Below are positions 1-9,700 of a DNA stretch of 32,169 nt, piece after piece; the stretch's first letter is position 1, and every line of letters starts with the position of its first letter. A program made the position numbers and the translations under genes. This DNA is from JAIEPT01 sp038217425 (GTDB lineage Bacteria > Planctomycetota > Planctomycetia > Gemmatales > Gemmataceae), in contig JBBQPM010000066.1 in the NCBI GenBank assembly GCA_038217425.1, positions 1 through 32,169 of the forward strand. Reading direction: 5' to 3'. Under the pieces are notes generated by a model, which worked only from the letters and a program-made list of their open reading frames with translations, searched no databases and was not told where the DNA came from.

Positions 1-46
1 CCGAAGGGGTTGCATCGAGGCGGCCATACGGATGCAACCCCTTCGG
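1..46. repeat. Palindromic intergenic repeat (hairpin)
   Basis: The 15-nt arm at 1-15 is the exact reverse complement of 32-46, with a 16-nt loop. The right arm continues into CAACCCCTTCGGGGTAA (35-51), which recurs exactly at 110-126. Upstream sequence is not visible, so it could be the terminator of a gene left of the window or a dispersed palindromic repeat. The second partial copy favours a repeat. Confidence 0.6.
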
Positions 47-71
47 GGTAATCCTGTGTGACGCCTTTGTT

Positions 72-99
72 CCCTGGGTTGCGAGTACGCAACCCAGGG
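72..99. repeat. Perfect 12-bp stem, 4-nt loop palindrome
   Basis: CCCTGGGTTGCG at 72-83 pairs exactly with 88-99 around the loop AGTA. The flank GCTTTGAGATCC on the right resembles the CAGGGCTTT edge of the palindromes at 11416-11440 and 21206-21230, so it may be a divergent member of that family. No coding sequence crosses it. Confidence 0.55.
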
Positions 100-192
100 C
101 TTTGAGATCCAACCCCTTCGGGGTAAATGTAAATGACTTCATTCATTGAATTTACGTTAGAAGATTGAGGAAAAGTGGCGATGTCCAAGTAG

Positions 193-212
193 GACGGCCT
201 TCCTAGGCCGTC
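193..212. repeat. Short palindrome GACGGCCT/AGGCCGTC
   Basis: An 8-bp perfect stem (193-200 with 205-212) encloses the loop TCCT. It lies 80 bp ahead of the first gene. I see no clear -35/-10 pair in 213-292; the only translation signal is AAGGTG at 282-287, ahead of the ATG at 293. Confidence 0.5.
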
Positions 213-292
213 GTACAGCAGAATCTCGCACGGTCATAGAGGCGAACTCGCTTCAATACAATGCGATCATCTCCCGCACTCAAGGTGATCCC

Positions 293-1285
293 ATGCGCGC
301 GCTTTTCGTAATGTTCCTCTGCTCCGCTTCGGCCTTCGCTCAGGACGCGAAGGATATCAAGGGCATCTTCCAGGAAGTCGACGTCGAGAATGGCACAATC
401 ACGCTGCGCATTCACGAGACAGGCAAGGTCTACCGCCTCAAGACATTCAACTTGCTCAAGCCCGATCTGCCGGTGACGACCGCCCTGGGCAAACCGGCGC
501 CGCTCAAAGAGATCGAAGTCGACGCTCGACTCACGCTCAAACTCGAAGGCGACGACGTGACGGCGATCGCGATCTCTCCCGCCATGATTAGCGCGTACCT
601 CAAACACGTCGATGCCAAGAATCGCATCGTTACCTACAAACACACGATCGGCGAAAAGACCTTGCCCCTCTTGCCCGACGCGAAAGTCCTCTACTCGGGG
701 TCGCCCGTCGAACTCTCCGAGATCAAGTCGAGCAAGTTGGTAAACATCCTCTTCTCCGAAGACCGCAAGGCGATTGCCGAGATTCGCGCGGGCAAAGGCG
801 GGGCGCCGGAGGTCCACCTCACCAAAATGTCCGGCGTGCTTTTCGATTTCGACGCTGGAAAACAGGTCGCAACCATCTGGTCCTCCGGGCAGAACGGCGA
901 TGCGTCCCTGCTGCACGAATACCCGCTTCTGAAGGATGCGACGTATAGCCTGGCGTTTCAAAGCAAACCGTTCCGCGACCTCACCGCCCAAGAAGTGCGG
1001 CGCGGCGTAAAGATCGTCTACTGGCTCGAAGCCGGCGCCAAGAAAATCATGCACATGGAACTCGAAATGCCGATCCTCGCCAAGCGGGCCGTCGTCGCGT
1101 TCGACCGCTCCACGGGTCTGCTTTCGCTCGAGGGGCCTGAGGGACCGCTATTCGTGCACGTGGCCGAGAACGTCAAGCTGCCCAGGGGCAAGACGTTGGA
1201 CGATCTGAGATCGAAAGCCCGCGTCCAGTGCGGGTTGTCCGTCGATCGCAAGCGCGTTGAGATCATCGACAGCATGGCGCCGTAA
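293..1285 (+). CDS. Secreted protein of four degenerate beta-rich repeats, function unknown
   Basis: The protein has 330 residues. Residues 1-16 form a short signal peptide (hydrophobic stretch FVMFLCSASAFA, likely cleavage before QDAK), so it is probably exported. The ATG at 293 is preceded by AAGGTG with a 5-nt gap. The mature part looks like four related units of about 70-85 residues. Each opens with a V-D/F-D turn followed by a beta strand (FQEVDVENGTITL, LKHVDAKNRIVTY, LFDFDAGKQVATI, VVAFDRSTGLLSL), and most end in a strand like LTLKLEGDDVTAI or VNILFSEDRKAIAEI. This pattern is common in secreted planctomycete proteins with no assigned role. There are no catalytic motifs and no membrane segments after the signal. 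It stands alone, 85 bp ahead of the methyltransferase gene. Confidence 0.85.
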   Translation: MRALFVMFLCSASAFAQDAKDIKGIFQEVDVENGTITLRIHETGKVYRLKTFNLLKPDLPVTTALGKPAPLKEIEVDARLTLKLEGDDVTAIAISPAMISAYLKHVDAKNRIVTYKHTIGEKTLPLLPDAKVLYSGSPVELSEIKSSKLVNILFSEDRKAIAEIRAGKGGAPEVHLTKMSGVLFDFDAGKQVATIWSSGQNGDASLLHEYPLLKDATYSLAFQSKPFRDLTAQEVRRGVKIVYWLEAGAKKIMHMELEMPILAKRAVVAFDRSTGLLSLEGPEGPLFVHVAENVKLPRGKTLDDLRSKARVQCGLSVDRKRVEIIDSMAP

Positions 1286-1370
1286 CGAAGTCTTCTAAAA
1301 CTGGTCTCGCGGCAAATTGCCTCACTCTTTAGAATGGAGCCCGGTTCGTTCACGGAAAGGCTTACTCCCC

Positions 1371-2219
1371 ATGGATGGCGGAAACATGCTCCCTCGGCTC
1401 CGCGCACTCTACCAGCGCCAGATCGCGCATCTGCTGCGAGCCCAAGATCTCGAATCGGTCGCCTATCTTCGCCGCCATAGCGAAAGCGACAACATGCTGT
1501 CGCGGCAAATCGACCTCGTGCGCCGCTACCTCCCCTTCCTCCAGGGCCAAATTCTCGACTGGGGCTGCATGCACGCCCCCGACGCCTGCCTCGTTCGGCA
1601 GGCCGGTTTCGCGGGCGAATTGTTCGGCTGCGACGTCTTCCCGGCCGGGCGCTTCCAGGCGTTTCACGATGCCTCGCAGCTTTGCTATCGGCAACTCGAA
1701 CACTCCTGGCATTTGCCCTACCTCGACGACACCTTCGACGCCGTCATCGCCAACGGCGTGCTGGAACACGTCCCCAACGACAGCCAATCGCTCACCGAAC
1801 TCTACCGCGTCCTGAGGCCCGGCGGCGTGCTCATTCTCGCCTGTCTGCCCAATCGCTGGAGTTACACCGAAGCGCTCGGGCGCATGTTGAACATGCCGCA
1901 CCACCTGCGCCGCTACGGCCGACGCGAGACGCGCGAGATGCTGCTGCATCACGGCTTTCGCCCGCGCCGCGTCGAGTATCATCAGATGATTCCGACATTC
2001 TCGGCGAGTTCGCGCGGCCTGGGCGTTGCGGCACGCGGGTTGTGGCGCGCCAACGGCGTGCTCGAACGCGTTTGGCCTCTCAAGTGCTTGGCGTCGAATC
2101 TGTTCGTCGTCGCCGAGAAGACGCGGGCCATGCACTGGACGCAGGCCGACCACTTCGCGGCTCCGACGAACGAACTCGCCATCCCGATTTCCGACATGGC
2201 CGGCGATTGCGCCTGGTAA
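1371..2219 (+). CDS. Class I SAM-dependent methyltransferase
   Basis: The predicted protein has 282 residues. Motif I is ILDWGC at residues 61-66, a variant of the usual D-x-G-x-G loop. It is followed by the acidic-loop region LFGCDVF, then LPYLDDTFDAVIANGVLEHV and YRVLRPGGVLILACLPN, the classic Methyltransf_11 layout. A C-terminal part rich in Arg/His (HLRRYGRRETREMLLHHGF) follows, as in methyltransferases acting on glycans or lipids. I chose the ATG at 1371 because GGAAAGG lies 10 nt upstream; an in-frame TTG at 1317 has no such support, and the ATG at 1386 is a possible shorter start. Its stop is 19 bp from the ArnT-like glycosyltransferase gene, so the two are likely co-transcribed and may act on the same envelope glycan. 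The substrate is unknown. Confidence 0.85.
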   Translation: MDGGNMLPRLRALYQRQIAHLLRAQDLESVAYLRRHSESDNMLSRQIDLVRRYLPFLQGQILDWGCMHAPDACLVRQAGFAGELFGCDVFPAGRFQAFHDASQLCYRQLEHSWHLPYLDDTFDAVIANGVLEHVPNDSQSLTELYRVLRPGGVLILACLPNRWSYTEALGRMLNMPHHLRRYGRRETREMLLHHGFRPRRVEYHQMIPTFSASSRGLGVAARGLWRANGVLERVWPLKCLASNLFVVAEKTRAMHWTQADHFAAPTNELAIPISDMAGDCAW

Positions 2220-2238
2220 ACCTTTTCCCGAGGCATGG

Positions 2239-3930
2239 ATGCTTACCGATTATTCGACGCGCTGGCTGCACTACGCTCTGCTCACCCTGGCGGCGTTGCC
2301 GCTGTTCTTCTGGAACCTGGGGGACGCCAAGCTCTGGGATCTCGACGAGGGCCGAAACGCCACCTGCGCCCTGGAAATGTACACCTCGGGGGATTACGTC
2401 AAGCCGACCTACAACGGCGAACTTCGGCCTCACAAACCCGTGCTGCAGTATTGGCTCGTCGTCGGCGCGTACCATCTTTTCGGCGTCGGGGAGTTCGCGG
2501 CCCGTTTTCCCTCGGCGATCTGCGCCTGGCTCGGCGTGCTCGTCGCTTACGAACTGGCTCGTAGCCTCTTCGGCAAAGGAACGGGGCTGCTCGCGGGCCT
2601 GGTGCACGCCAGCACGCCGATGTTGTGCGGCGCCGCCCGCTTCGCCAATCCCGACGCCATCCTCAATCTCGCGAATCTCCTGACATTGCTCGCTTTCTGG
2701 CAGGGCCAGCGCAACCCGCGCGCCCTCTGGTACGCCCTTACCGGCGCCGGCATGGGCATCGCCGTCCTCGCCAAGGGGCCCGTCGGCATCATCATCCCCG
2801 GCTCCATCATGTTCTTCTTCCTCTTCTGGGAACGAAACCTCAAGCTGCTCCTGGATCGCCGAGTGCTCTGGACGCTGCTCGGCTGCTTCCTCGTCGCCGG
2901 CCCCTGGTACATCATGGTCACCGTCGTGACCAAGACCGATTTCATCAAGAGCTTTGTCCTCACGCACAACGTCGACCGCTTCATCAACCCGATGGAAAAC
3001 CACCGCGGCTCCGTCCTGTACTATCCGCTCGTGTTGCTCGTGGGCCTGGCGCCGTGGTCGATCTTCCTGGGCTGGTCGCTGTGGGTCGGATTGTGGTCGG
3101 CGATTCAGCAGCCGATGGAGCGGTTTCGCGATTCGTGGGAACTGCACCGCGACACCCGTGTCCGCGGCGACGTGGCGGCCTATCGGCTCGTGCTCGTCTG
3201 GCTCACCATGTACCTGATCTTCTTCACTGCCGCCGCGACCAAGCTCCCCAACTACGTCCTGCCCATGGGGGCGCCCTGCTGCATGCTCATCGCCCGCTTT
3301 CTGCATCGCTGGCGTCTGGCGTGGGTGCAAGTCCCAGCTTGGTTCTTCCCGACCTGCTTTGCGACGCTGCTGCTCATCGGCGTCGGCTTCGGCATGGGCA
3401 TCGGCGTCGCCGCCGGCTGGGGCGACTTCGCCTTCCTCAAGGGCCACCGCTTCCCGTACCTTTGGCCCTACCTCTGGTTGGCCGTCGCGCCGGCGCTCGC
3501 GGGCATCGTCGGCTGGTTGCTGTACTTCGGCGATCGCCGCAAGGGCGTGCTCTGGTGCATGACGCTCGGCGCGGTCGCGTTCGTGGCCCCGATCTTCGCG
3601 CTCGCCAACGCCGCCCTCAACGAGGGCAAACCTCCGGAACCGCTCGCGCAGTTGCTCAGCCATCTCCCCGCCGATCGCGAGTACGTGCTGGTTGGCTACG
3701 GCGTGGAACACTTGCCGAGCCTCAACTTCTACGTGCGCCGCGACATGATCCACGTCCGCACCGACAAGGAGCTGATCGACCTTCTCGCTCGTCCGATGCC
3801 GGTGTATGCGTTCGTGGCCGAGCACCGCTGGAAGGCGTTCCGCGCGGCCCATCCGGATGCGGCGCGGGAGTTCGGCGAACACTTCGACCTGTACAAACGG
3901 CGTCGGGTGATTCTGACGAGCAATCGCTGA
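2239..3930 (+). CDS. ArnT/PMT-like integral membrane glycosyltransferase (GT83/GT39 type)
   Basis: The predicted protein has 563 residues, close to the usual size of ArnT-type enzymes, which move a sugar from a polyprenyl-phosphate carrier onto an acceptor on the outer face of the membrane. After the first membrane helix (LLTLAALPLFFWNLG) comes the catalytic-loop motif LWDLDEGRNA (acidic pair at D36/E37). YNGELRPHKPVLQYW follows, the equivalent of the conserved loop after the DE motif. About ten further hydrophobic helices span the middle, with FLTHNVDRFINP and AATKLPNYVLP typical of the family. A hydrophilic C-terminal domain (about residues 450-563) ends the protein. The ATG at 2239 sits just before the first helix and opens a compact gene 19 bp after the methyltransferase. 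Likely role: modifying a cell-surface lipid or glycan. The sugar cannot be deduced. Confidence 0.88.
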   Translation: MLTDYSTRWLHYALLTLAALPLFFWNLGDAKLWDLDEGRNATCALEMYTSGDYVKPTYNGELRPHKPVLQYWLVVGAYHLFGVGEFAARFPSAICAWLGVLVAYELARSLFGKGTGLLAGLVHASTPMLCGAARFANPDAILNLANLLTLLAFWQGQRNPRALWYALTGAGMGIAVLAKGPVGIIIPGSIMFFFLFWERNLKLLLDRRVLWTLLGCFLVAGPWYIMVTVVTKTDFIKSFVLTHNVDRFINPMENHRGSVLYYPLVLLVGLAPWSIFLGWSLWVGLWSAIQQPMERFRDSWELHRDTRVRGDVAAYRLVLVWLTMYLIFFTAAATKLPNYVLPMGAPCCMLIARFLHRWRLAWVQVPAWFFPTCFATLLLIGVGFGMGIGVAAGWGDFAFLKGHRFPYLWPYLWLAVAPALAGIVGWLLYFGDRRKGVLWCMTLGAVAFVAPIFALANAALNEGKPPEPLAQLLSHLPADREYVLVGYGVEHLPSLNFYVRRDMIHVRTDKELIDLLARPMPVYAFVAEHRWKAFRAAHPDAAREFGEHFDLYKRRRVILTSNR

Positions 3931-3971
3931 ACGCTTGAACTGGGCGCCGGCATGCGATAACGTAACGGACG

Positions 3972-4928
3972 ATGCTCACGTTTCGTCCGATTCCGTTTCT
4001 CACCAATCCGCACGTCCAGACCGTGCTCGCGTATCTCTTCGATTGGCCGAGCGATCTGTATCCGTCGGCCCAGCATACCATCGCCCTTGCCGACGGCGAT
4101 GCGCTGGTGATTCACGACGCAGTCCCGCCGACGTGGCAAGCGGGCGATCCGGCGGCGCTGCTGATTCACGGGCTGGGGGGATGCCATCGCTCAAGTTGGC
4201 TGCGGCGCGTCGGCAGTCTCCTGGGCGCGCACGGCGTCCGCATCTTTCGCCTGGACCTGCGTGCCGCCGGCGCCGGGGTGGCGCTGGCGCGCAAGCGGTA
4301 CAATGCTGCGGCTTCCGACGACGTATTCGCCGCGGTCAAGTGGATTCAACTTCGTCATCCGGATTCGGCGCTGGGGCTGGCGGGGTTTTCCCTTGGCGGC
4401 AATCTCGTCCTCAAGATGGCGGGCGAACATCCGGAACTTTCCCTCGCTGGCATCGTCGCCGTCAATCCGCCGATCGATCTGGCCCGCTGTTCCGCGCTGA
4501 TCCAGCATCTGCCGTTCTACGACTGGCACTACGCGCGCCTCGTCAAGACGCAGATCGAGGCGCACGAACGTCACTTCCCCGATCTCCCCGCGGCCGGGTT
4601 GCCGCGCAAACTGACGCTGTTTCAACTCGACGAGATGTACACGGCCCCGCGCGGCGGGTTTGCGTCAGTGGCGGAGTATCACCGGCTGGGTTCGGCCTTG
4701 CCGGTGATTCCGGAAATTCGGACGCCGACGTTGGCGGTCACTGCGAAAGATGATCCGTTTGTGGCGTATGGACCGATCGCGGACATTCGAAATCCACACA
4801 TCGAAGTTGAGATTGTTCCGCACGGAGGCCATCTGGGGTATATTGGAAGTGATGGAAAGGGCGGGCTCCGCTGGATGCAGCGCCGCATCGCCCAATGGCT
4901 TCTCGACCGGCTTCACTCACCCCGGTGA
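3972..4928 (+). CDS. Alpha/beta-fold hydrolase, YheT-like
   Basis: The protein has 318 residues. The start RPIPFLTNPHVQTVLAYLF is the hallmark of the YheT/EMB8-type esterase family. It is followed by the oxyanion region HGLGGCHRSSWLRR, the nucleophile elbow GFSLGGN (Ser about 140), the acid segment AKDDPF and the catalytic histidine in PHGGHLGY. The triad is therefore complete. The family hydrolyses short- to medium-chain esters in the cytoplasm; the physiological substrate is usually unknown. No signal peptide is present. The gene is 41 bp downstream of the glycosyltransferase and probably in the same transcript. The lipoprotein gene begins 7 bp after its stop. Confidence 0.88.
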   Translation: MLTFRPIPFLTNPHVQTVLAYLFDWPSDLYPSAQHTIALADGDALVIHDAVPPTWQAGDPAALLIHGLGGCHRSSWLRRVGSLLGAHGVRIFRLDLRAAGAGVALARKRYNAAASDDVFAAVKWIQLRHPDSALGLAGFSLGGNLVLKMAGEHPELSLAGIVAVNPPIDLARCSALIQHLPFYDWHYARLVKTQIEAHERHFPDLPAAGLPRKLTLFQLDEMYTAPRGGFASVAEYHRLGSALPVIPEIRTPTLAVTAKDDPFVAYGPIADIRNPHIEVEIVPHGGHLGYIGSDGKGGLRWMQRRIAQWLLDRLHSPR

Positions 4929-4935
4929 CCGACCC

Positions 4936-5151
4936 ATGCGTCGCGGATTCTTCTTGCTGTTCACGTTACTCACCGGCTGCCAGGGCTTCGAAGGCCCCTT
5001 CGCCAGGCGCACGGAGCGCGCGGACGATCCGCGCTTCACCATCGCCGAGCAGGAGAAACGCGCCCGCAGTAAGACCTCGCTCCCCGACAACACATACCTC
5101 GGCGGCCCCCCTTCGGGGTTCACCGTGCCCGGCACGCTCATCGATCGGTGA
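4936..5151 (+). CDS. Small lipoprotein, function unknown
   Basis: The protein has 71 residues. The N-terminus MRRGFFLLFTLLTGCQG is a clear lipoprotein signal: two arginines, a hydrophobic stretch and the lipobox LTGC with the lipidated Cys at position 15. The mature peptide is short, charged and rich in Arg/Lys and Pro/Gly, without recognisable domains. The ATG at 4936 lies 7 bp after the hydrolase stop; in-frame upstream codons overlap the hydrolase gene and would hide the signal peptide. Several planctomycete genomes carry such tiny lipoproteins of unknown role. It may simply ride in the hydrolase operon. Confidence 0.7.
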   Translation: MRRGFFLLFTLLTGCQGFEGPFARRTERADDPRFTIAEQEKRARSKTSLPDNTYLGGPPSGFTVPGTLIDR

Positions 5152-5183
5152 TCTTCTTCTCACGCGGAATATTTGTCGGCCAA

Positions 5184-5213
5184 TCGACTCCGAAGCGCGA
5201 ACTGGTCTATAAT
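5184..5213 (+). promoter_or_regulatory. Putative sigma-70-type promoter of hflX
   Basis: A perfect -10 TATAAT at 5208-5213 is preceded by TCGACT (5184-5189; four of six matches to TTGACA) with an 18-nt spacer. Transcription would begin near 5220, leaving a leader of about 10 nt before the hflX ATG at 5231. This is sequence inference only. Confidence 0.4.
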
Positions 5214-5230
5214 TGACGTGTCTCACGTTC

Positions 5231-6586
5231 ATGAAAACCACACTCCAGCGTATCCGGCAACGGGTCAAGAGGGCACCCAGCGCAGTGACATTAAACAACA
5301 CCCGCGAAGATCTCTCTGTCCACCGCGAACGGGCCGTCCTCGTCAGCGTGGCATTGCCGTCGCGTCCCTTCTTCGGCGACGATCCGCTCGAGGAACTGCA
5401 GGGTCTGGCGACCACCGCCGGCGCCCATATCGTTGGCCGGCTCACGCAGAGACGCGACGACGTCGTGCCCGGCACGTACATCGGCAAGGGCAAGCTCGCG
5501 GAACTCGTCGAACTCGTGCAGGTCAAGGAAGCCGACGTCGTCGTCTTCGACAACGACCTTTCCCCAGGCCAGGTTCGCAACCTCGAAAAAGCCACCAGCG
5601 TCAAGGTCATCGACCGCAGCGAACTCATCCTCGACATCTTTGCCACCCGCGCGCGCACCGCGGAATCGCGATTGCAAGTCGAACTCGCGCAGCTCGAATA
5701 TGCGTTGCCGAGGCTCAAGAAAATGTGGTCGCATCTGTCGCGCTACAAGGGGGGCATCGGTCTACGCGGCCCCGGCGAAACGCAGCTCGAGGAAGATCGT
5801 CGGCTCATCGGCGCCAAGATCCGCGATCTCAAAGAACGCCTCGTGCAAGTGCAAAAACGCAAGGAACGCGAAGTCCGCAGCCGCGGCGACGAACACACCG
5901 TCTCGCTCGTCGGCTACACCAACGCCGGCAAAAGTACCCTGATGAACGCCCTCACCGGCTCTGATGTCTACGTCGAAAACAAGCTCTTCTCGACGCTTGA
6001 CACGCGCACCCGGCAGTGGCGCCTAAACGACTGGGGCAAGGTGCTCCTCAGCGACACCGTCGGATTCATCCGCGATTTGCCGCACCATCTCATCGCCTCG
6101 TTCAAGGCGACGCTCGAAGAGACGCGTCAGGCCAGGCTCTTGCTGCACGTCGTCGATGCGTCGAGCCCGCATGCCGAGGAGCACATTGCCGCGGTGACGA
6201 CGGTCCTTAAGGAACTCGGCTGCGGCGACAAGAAAACGCTGCTGGTGCTGAACAAGATCGACCGCGTCGAGGACGCGTCGATCTTGCAGGTCTTGCAGAA
6301 AAATCATCCGCACGCGGTGTCGGTCAGTGCCGGCCAGCGGTTGGGACTCGCGGAGTTGTGCGATGCGGTGATCGAGATGATCAGTTCGGATTTCGCCCGC
6401 GTGGAGGTCGACGTCGACGCCGCCAACGGCAAGGTGATCGCGTACCTGAACGCCCATGCGGAGGTGTACCGCCAGGAGTTCCACGACAATCGCATCCGCA
6501 TGTTCTGCTATCTGCCGAAGCACCTGGTGCGGCACATCAGCGAACCGGAAGTTGCGATTCGGATTCTGGAAGGCGAGGAGAAGTGA
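5231..6586 (+). CDS. hflX: Ribosome-associated GTPase HflX
   Basis: The predicted protein has 451 residues, normal for HflX. The N-terminal HflX domain contains DPLEELQGLATTAGA and GKGKLAELVELV, and then the conserved block with DNDLSPGQVRNLE and RSELILDIFA. The family signature GPGETQLEEDRRLI leads into the G domain: G1 GYTNAGKST (about 228-236), the switch region FSTLDTRTR, G3 DTVGFIRDLPHHL (from 275) and G4 NKID (341). HflX binds the large ribosomal subunit and splits stalled 70S ribosomes after heat or antibiotic stress. I chose the ATG at 5231 rather than a TTG 18 nt upstream because a likely promoter ends at 5213. No hfq or hflK/C gene lies nearby, unlike in enterobacteria, so it seems to be independently transcribed. 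Confidence 0.97.
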   Translation: MKTTLQRIRQRVKRAPSAVTLNNTREDLSVHRERAVLVSVALPSRPFFGDDPLEELQGLATTAGAHIVGRLTQRRDDVVPGTYIGKGKLAELVELVQVKEADVVVFDNDLSPGQVRNLEKATSVKVIDRSELILDIFATRARTAESRLQVELAQLEYALPRLKKMWSHLSRYKGGIGLRGPGETQLEEDRRLIGAKIRDLKERLVQVQKRKEREVRSRGDEHTVSLVGYTNAGKSTLMNALTGSDVYVENKLFSTLDTRTRQWRLNDWGKVLLSDTVGFIRDLPHHLIASFKATLEETRQARLLLHVVDASSPHAEEHIAAVTTVLKELGCGDKKTLLVLNKIDRVEDASILQVLQKNHPHAVSVSAGQRLGLAELCDAVIEMISSDFARVEVDVDAANGKVIAYLNAHAEVYRQEFHDNRIRMFCYLPKHLVRHISEPEVAIRILEGEEK

Positions 6587-6609
6587 GACGCGGTTTCCGA
6601 TTGTCCCGG

Positions 6610-6643
6610 TTTAGCGCTCGCAAGAACCCCTGCGAGCGCTAAA
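6610..6643. terminator. Hairpin after hflX, also a dispersed palindrome
   Basis: TTTAGCGCTCGCA at 6610-6622 pairs perfectly with 6631-6643 around an 8-nt loop. It lies 24 bp after the hflX stop and could end its transcript, but no U-run follows. The same stem sequence recurs at 14617-14652 after tpx, so this is a repeat family placed at gene ends. The remaining intergenic stretch to 6763 shows nothing else recognisable. Confidence 0.55.
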
Positions 6644-6763
6644 CGAATCGGAAGTTTCCGCCCCGGTTGACAGACCCCCCTCAAGCTGCGAAACTATCCC
6701 TTCTGACCATCCTGCCGAATGCTCGTCTCTCGCCGACATTCCACGCCGCCTCTGGGGGTTTTC

Positions 6764-9700
6764 ATGACCGCGTTCAAACGGTTCGCCGCTCTGTTCGTTT
6801 CGCTCCTCTTTTTCGCCATCACGCTCCTGGGGCAGGGGCGCGACACGAAGTCGAAGTTCGACGTCGTCCGTACCTTCAAGGGACACACCGAAGCCGTCTA
6901 CGCGGTCGGGTTCACGCCCGACGGCAAGTATCTCGCCACCGGCAGCTTCGATTTCACCGTGAAACTCTGGGATCCGGCCACCGGCAAAGAACTCCGCACC
7001 TTCGCGGGGCCCAATGGCCATACCAAGAACGTTACCTGCCTGGCGATCAGCAACGACGGACTGTCGCTCGCCTCGGGCGGGTCCGACAACATCGTCCGTG
7101 TTTGGGATATCCCCGCGAGCCGACCGTTCCGTTCGCTCCCCGCGGCCGATCAGGTCACCGCGGTCACGGCCAGCGTCGACGGCGCCAAGATCGCGCTGGG
7201 AACCAAGGACGGCAAAGTCGTCGTCGTGGCCGCCGCGGACAATAAGGAACTCGCGAAGTTCGAAGGCCACGTCGGCGCGGTCACGGCGCTGTCGTTCTCC
7301 GCAAACGGCAACGTCCTCGTCAGCGGCGGCGCCGATCAGACGCTCCGCTACCATGATCTACTCAAGAATGTCTTCTTGACCTCCGTCGGCGGACATCGCG
7401 GCGGCGTCGTCAGCGTCGCGGCACTCCCGTCGCTCTACAGCACCGGCAAGGACGGCCTCCTCAAGCAATGGCCCCTGGCGCCGACCCCGAGCAAGCCGCT
7501 CCCCGCTCATCCGGCCGCGATCGTCGCCTCGACCGTTTCGCCCGATGGCACCCAGCTCGCGACCGTCTCGGCCGACAAGACGTTACGGCACATCTCCATC
7601 CCGACGGGCAAAGAGATTCGCAACATCCCGAATCTCCCCGCCGAAGTCACGCAGCTCACGTTCAATGCCGGCAACACGCTCCTCGCGGGAGCCGGCGCGG
7701 ACGGCAAATGGTATCTGTGGAACGTCGCCGACGGCAAGCTGCTCAGCGGTGTGCTCGCCCATACCGGCAAGACCGAGGCGATCACGTTTCAAGCGGCGCA
7801 GATCGCCACCGCGGGGAGCGATGGCCTCGTCAAACTCTGGGCCCCGCCGCTCGCGACGAAGTTCGCCGTGCATCCGACGGAAGTGACGTTCGCGATCCCG
7901 CTGGGCGATGCGAAACGGATCGTGACCGCGGGGACGGACAAGACGATCCGGCTCTGGGAAATGACCAAGCTCGCCGCCGACAAGGCGTTCCCCGTGCAGC
8001 CGACTGCGGTGACGTCGCTCGCGGTAAATCCGCCTGCCACGATCCTCGCCACGGGCGATCCGGAAGGACGACTGCGGCTCTGGAACGTCGCCACGACCAA
8101 GGAGGCCGAGTCGCTCCTGGGACACACGAAGGCGATCACCGCCAATGTCTTTGGGGCTGCGGCCTCGTTCACGGCGTCGGAAGACGGTAGCGTCAAGGCG
8201 TGGACGATGCCGATCGTTGGTCCGAAGGAGTTTCCCTTCCCGGATACGATCAGCGTGGTGGCGGTGACCGCGGACGGCAAGTTCGTGACCGGCGGAGTCG
8301 ACAAGACGTTGCGTCTCTGGAACGCGACGACCGGCGCCAAGGAGAAGGAGATCGCTGGCGCGACCGGCGCGCTGACCGCCGTTGCGATGAATGCGACCCA
8401 TGCCGCCGCCGGTTCTGCGGACAAGACGCTCTTCGTCTGGAACGCGAACGATAAGGCGGTACTACTGAAGGCGCCGATGCCGAGCGCCATCGGCGCGGTG
8501 GCCTTTAGCCCCGACGCGCAATTCGTGTCGGCCGGACTCGCGGACGGCACGATCCAGACCTTCAAGATTGCCGACCTCAAGATGGGCAAAGAGTTCAAGA
8601 TTCTCGACGCGAAGAAGGGGGCGATTCACTCCCTCGCCTATTCGATCAAGGGCGACATCCTGTACGCCGGCTGTGCCGACAAGGCGATCGTCGGCCTGTC
8701 TCCCGCGGACGGCAGCGTGAAGTCGAAGTTCGACCTCGCCGGACCGGCGACTCAGGTTCTGCCCAGCAAGGACGGCCTGCGTCTCGCCGGCGTCACCGCC
8801 AAGCACGCGAAAGTGTGGACGCTCGCGGACAACAAGGAAGTGCTCGGCATCGAGAGCCCGACGGAGATCAAGCACGCCGGCATCAGCCCGGACGGCAAAC
8901 GCGTCGCCCTTTCGAGCACCGATAATTTCGCCCGCCTCTACGACGAAACCGGCGCCTTCCTCGAACGCTTCCAACAGGACGCTCCCGCGCCGTTCGTCCA
9001 TTTGCTCGATGCCAAGAAACTCGTGACGCTCGGCGCTGAGAAGAAGCTGCGACACTGGACGTCGCACGTCCTCTGGCAAAAATCGAGCCCCGCGCCGGTG
9101 CGTGCCCTGGCGCTGTCGTCGCGCGGCGATCATCTTCTGGCCGCGGGGGACGACAAGGCGATCCGGTTCTACAACGTGGCCGACGGCAAGGAGCTCCGCG
9201 TTCTCCCCGCGCATGACAGCCCAGTGTCGCACCTCGCCCTCAGCGGCGATTCCTTGCGTCTCGTCAGCACCTCCGCCGACAAGAAGGTGAAAGTCTGGAG
9301 CCTGACGACCAAGCCCGAGGAGGCGAAGATTCTGACGGAAATCGTCATGCCGACCGCACCGACGAGCGTCGCCGTGGTTAGCTCCGGTCTGCGCGTCGCG
9401 GTCGCCCTGGGGGTTGAGACCACGGTGTTCGACGCCGTCTCCGGCAAAGAGTTGCAGCGCTTCGTCGAACACACGGGTCCGATCAAGGCGCTGGCGTTTC
9501 TCCCCGATCAGAAGACGCTGCTCACCGGCTCCGCCGACAAGAACGCCAAGCTGCTCGACGTCTCGGCGACCGCCGTATTCGCGGCCCATGCGGGGGGCAC
9601 GTCGTTCGTGCAGTTCAATGCGGCGGGTCAGCAGCTCCTCACCGCGGGGGCGGACAAGCTCGTCAAGCTGTGGGACTTCCCCAAGCTCACTGAGTCGAAA

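Noticed and set aside
1317..1370. Upstream TTG start for the methyltransferase
   Set aside because: The added 18 residues look non-conserved, and the ATG at 1371 has a better-placed ribosome binding site.
2080..3882. Long open frame on the minus strand opposite the ArnT-like gene
   Set aside because: It is a shadow of high-GC codon use; its translation is Arg/Glu/His-rich with no domain, while the plus strand has clear family motifs.
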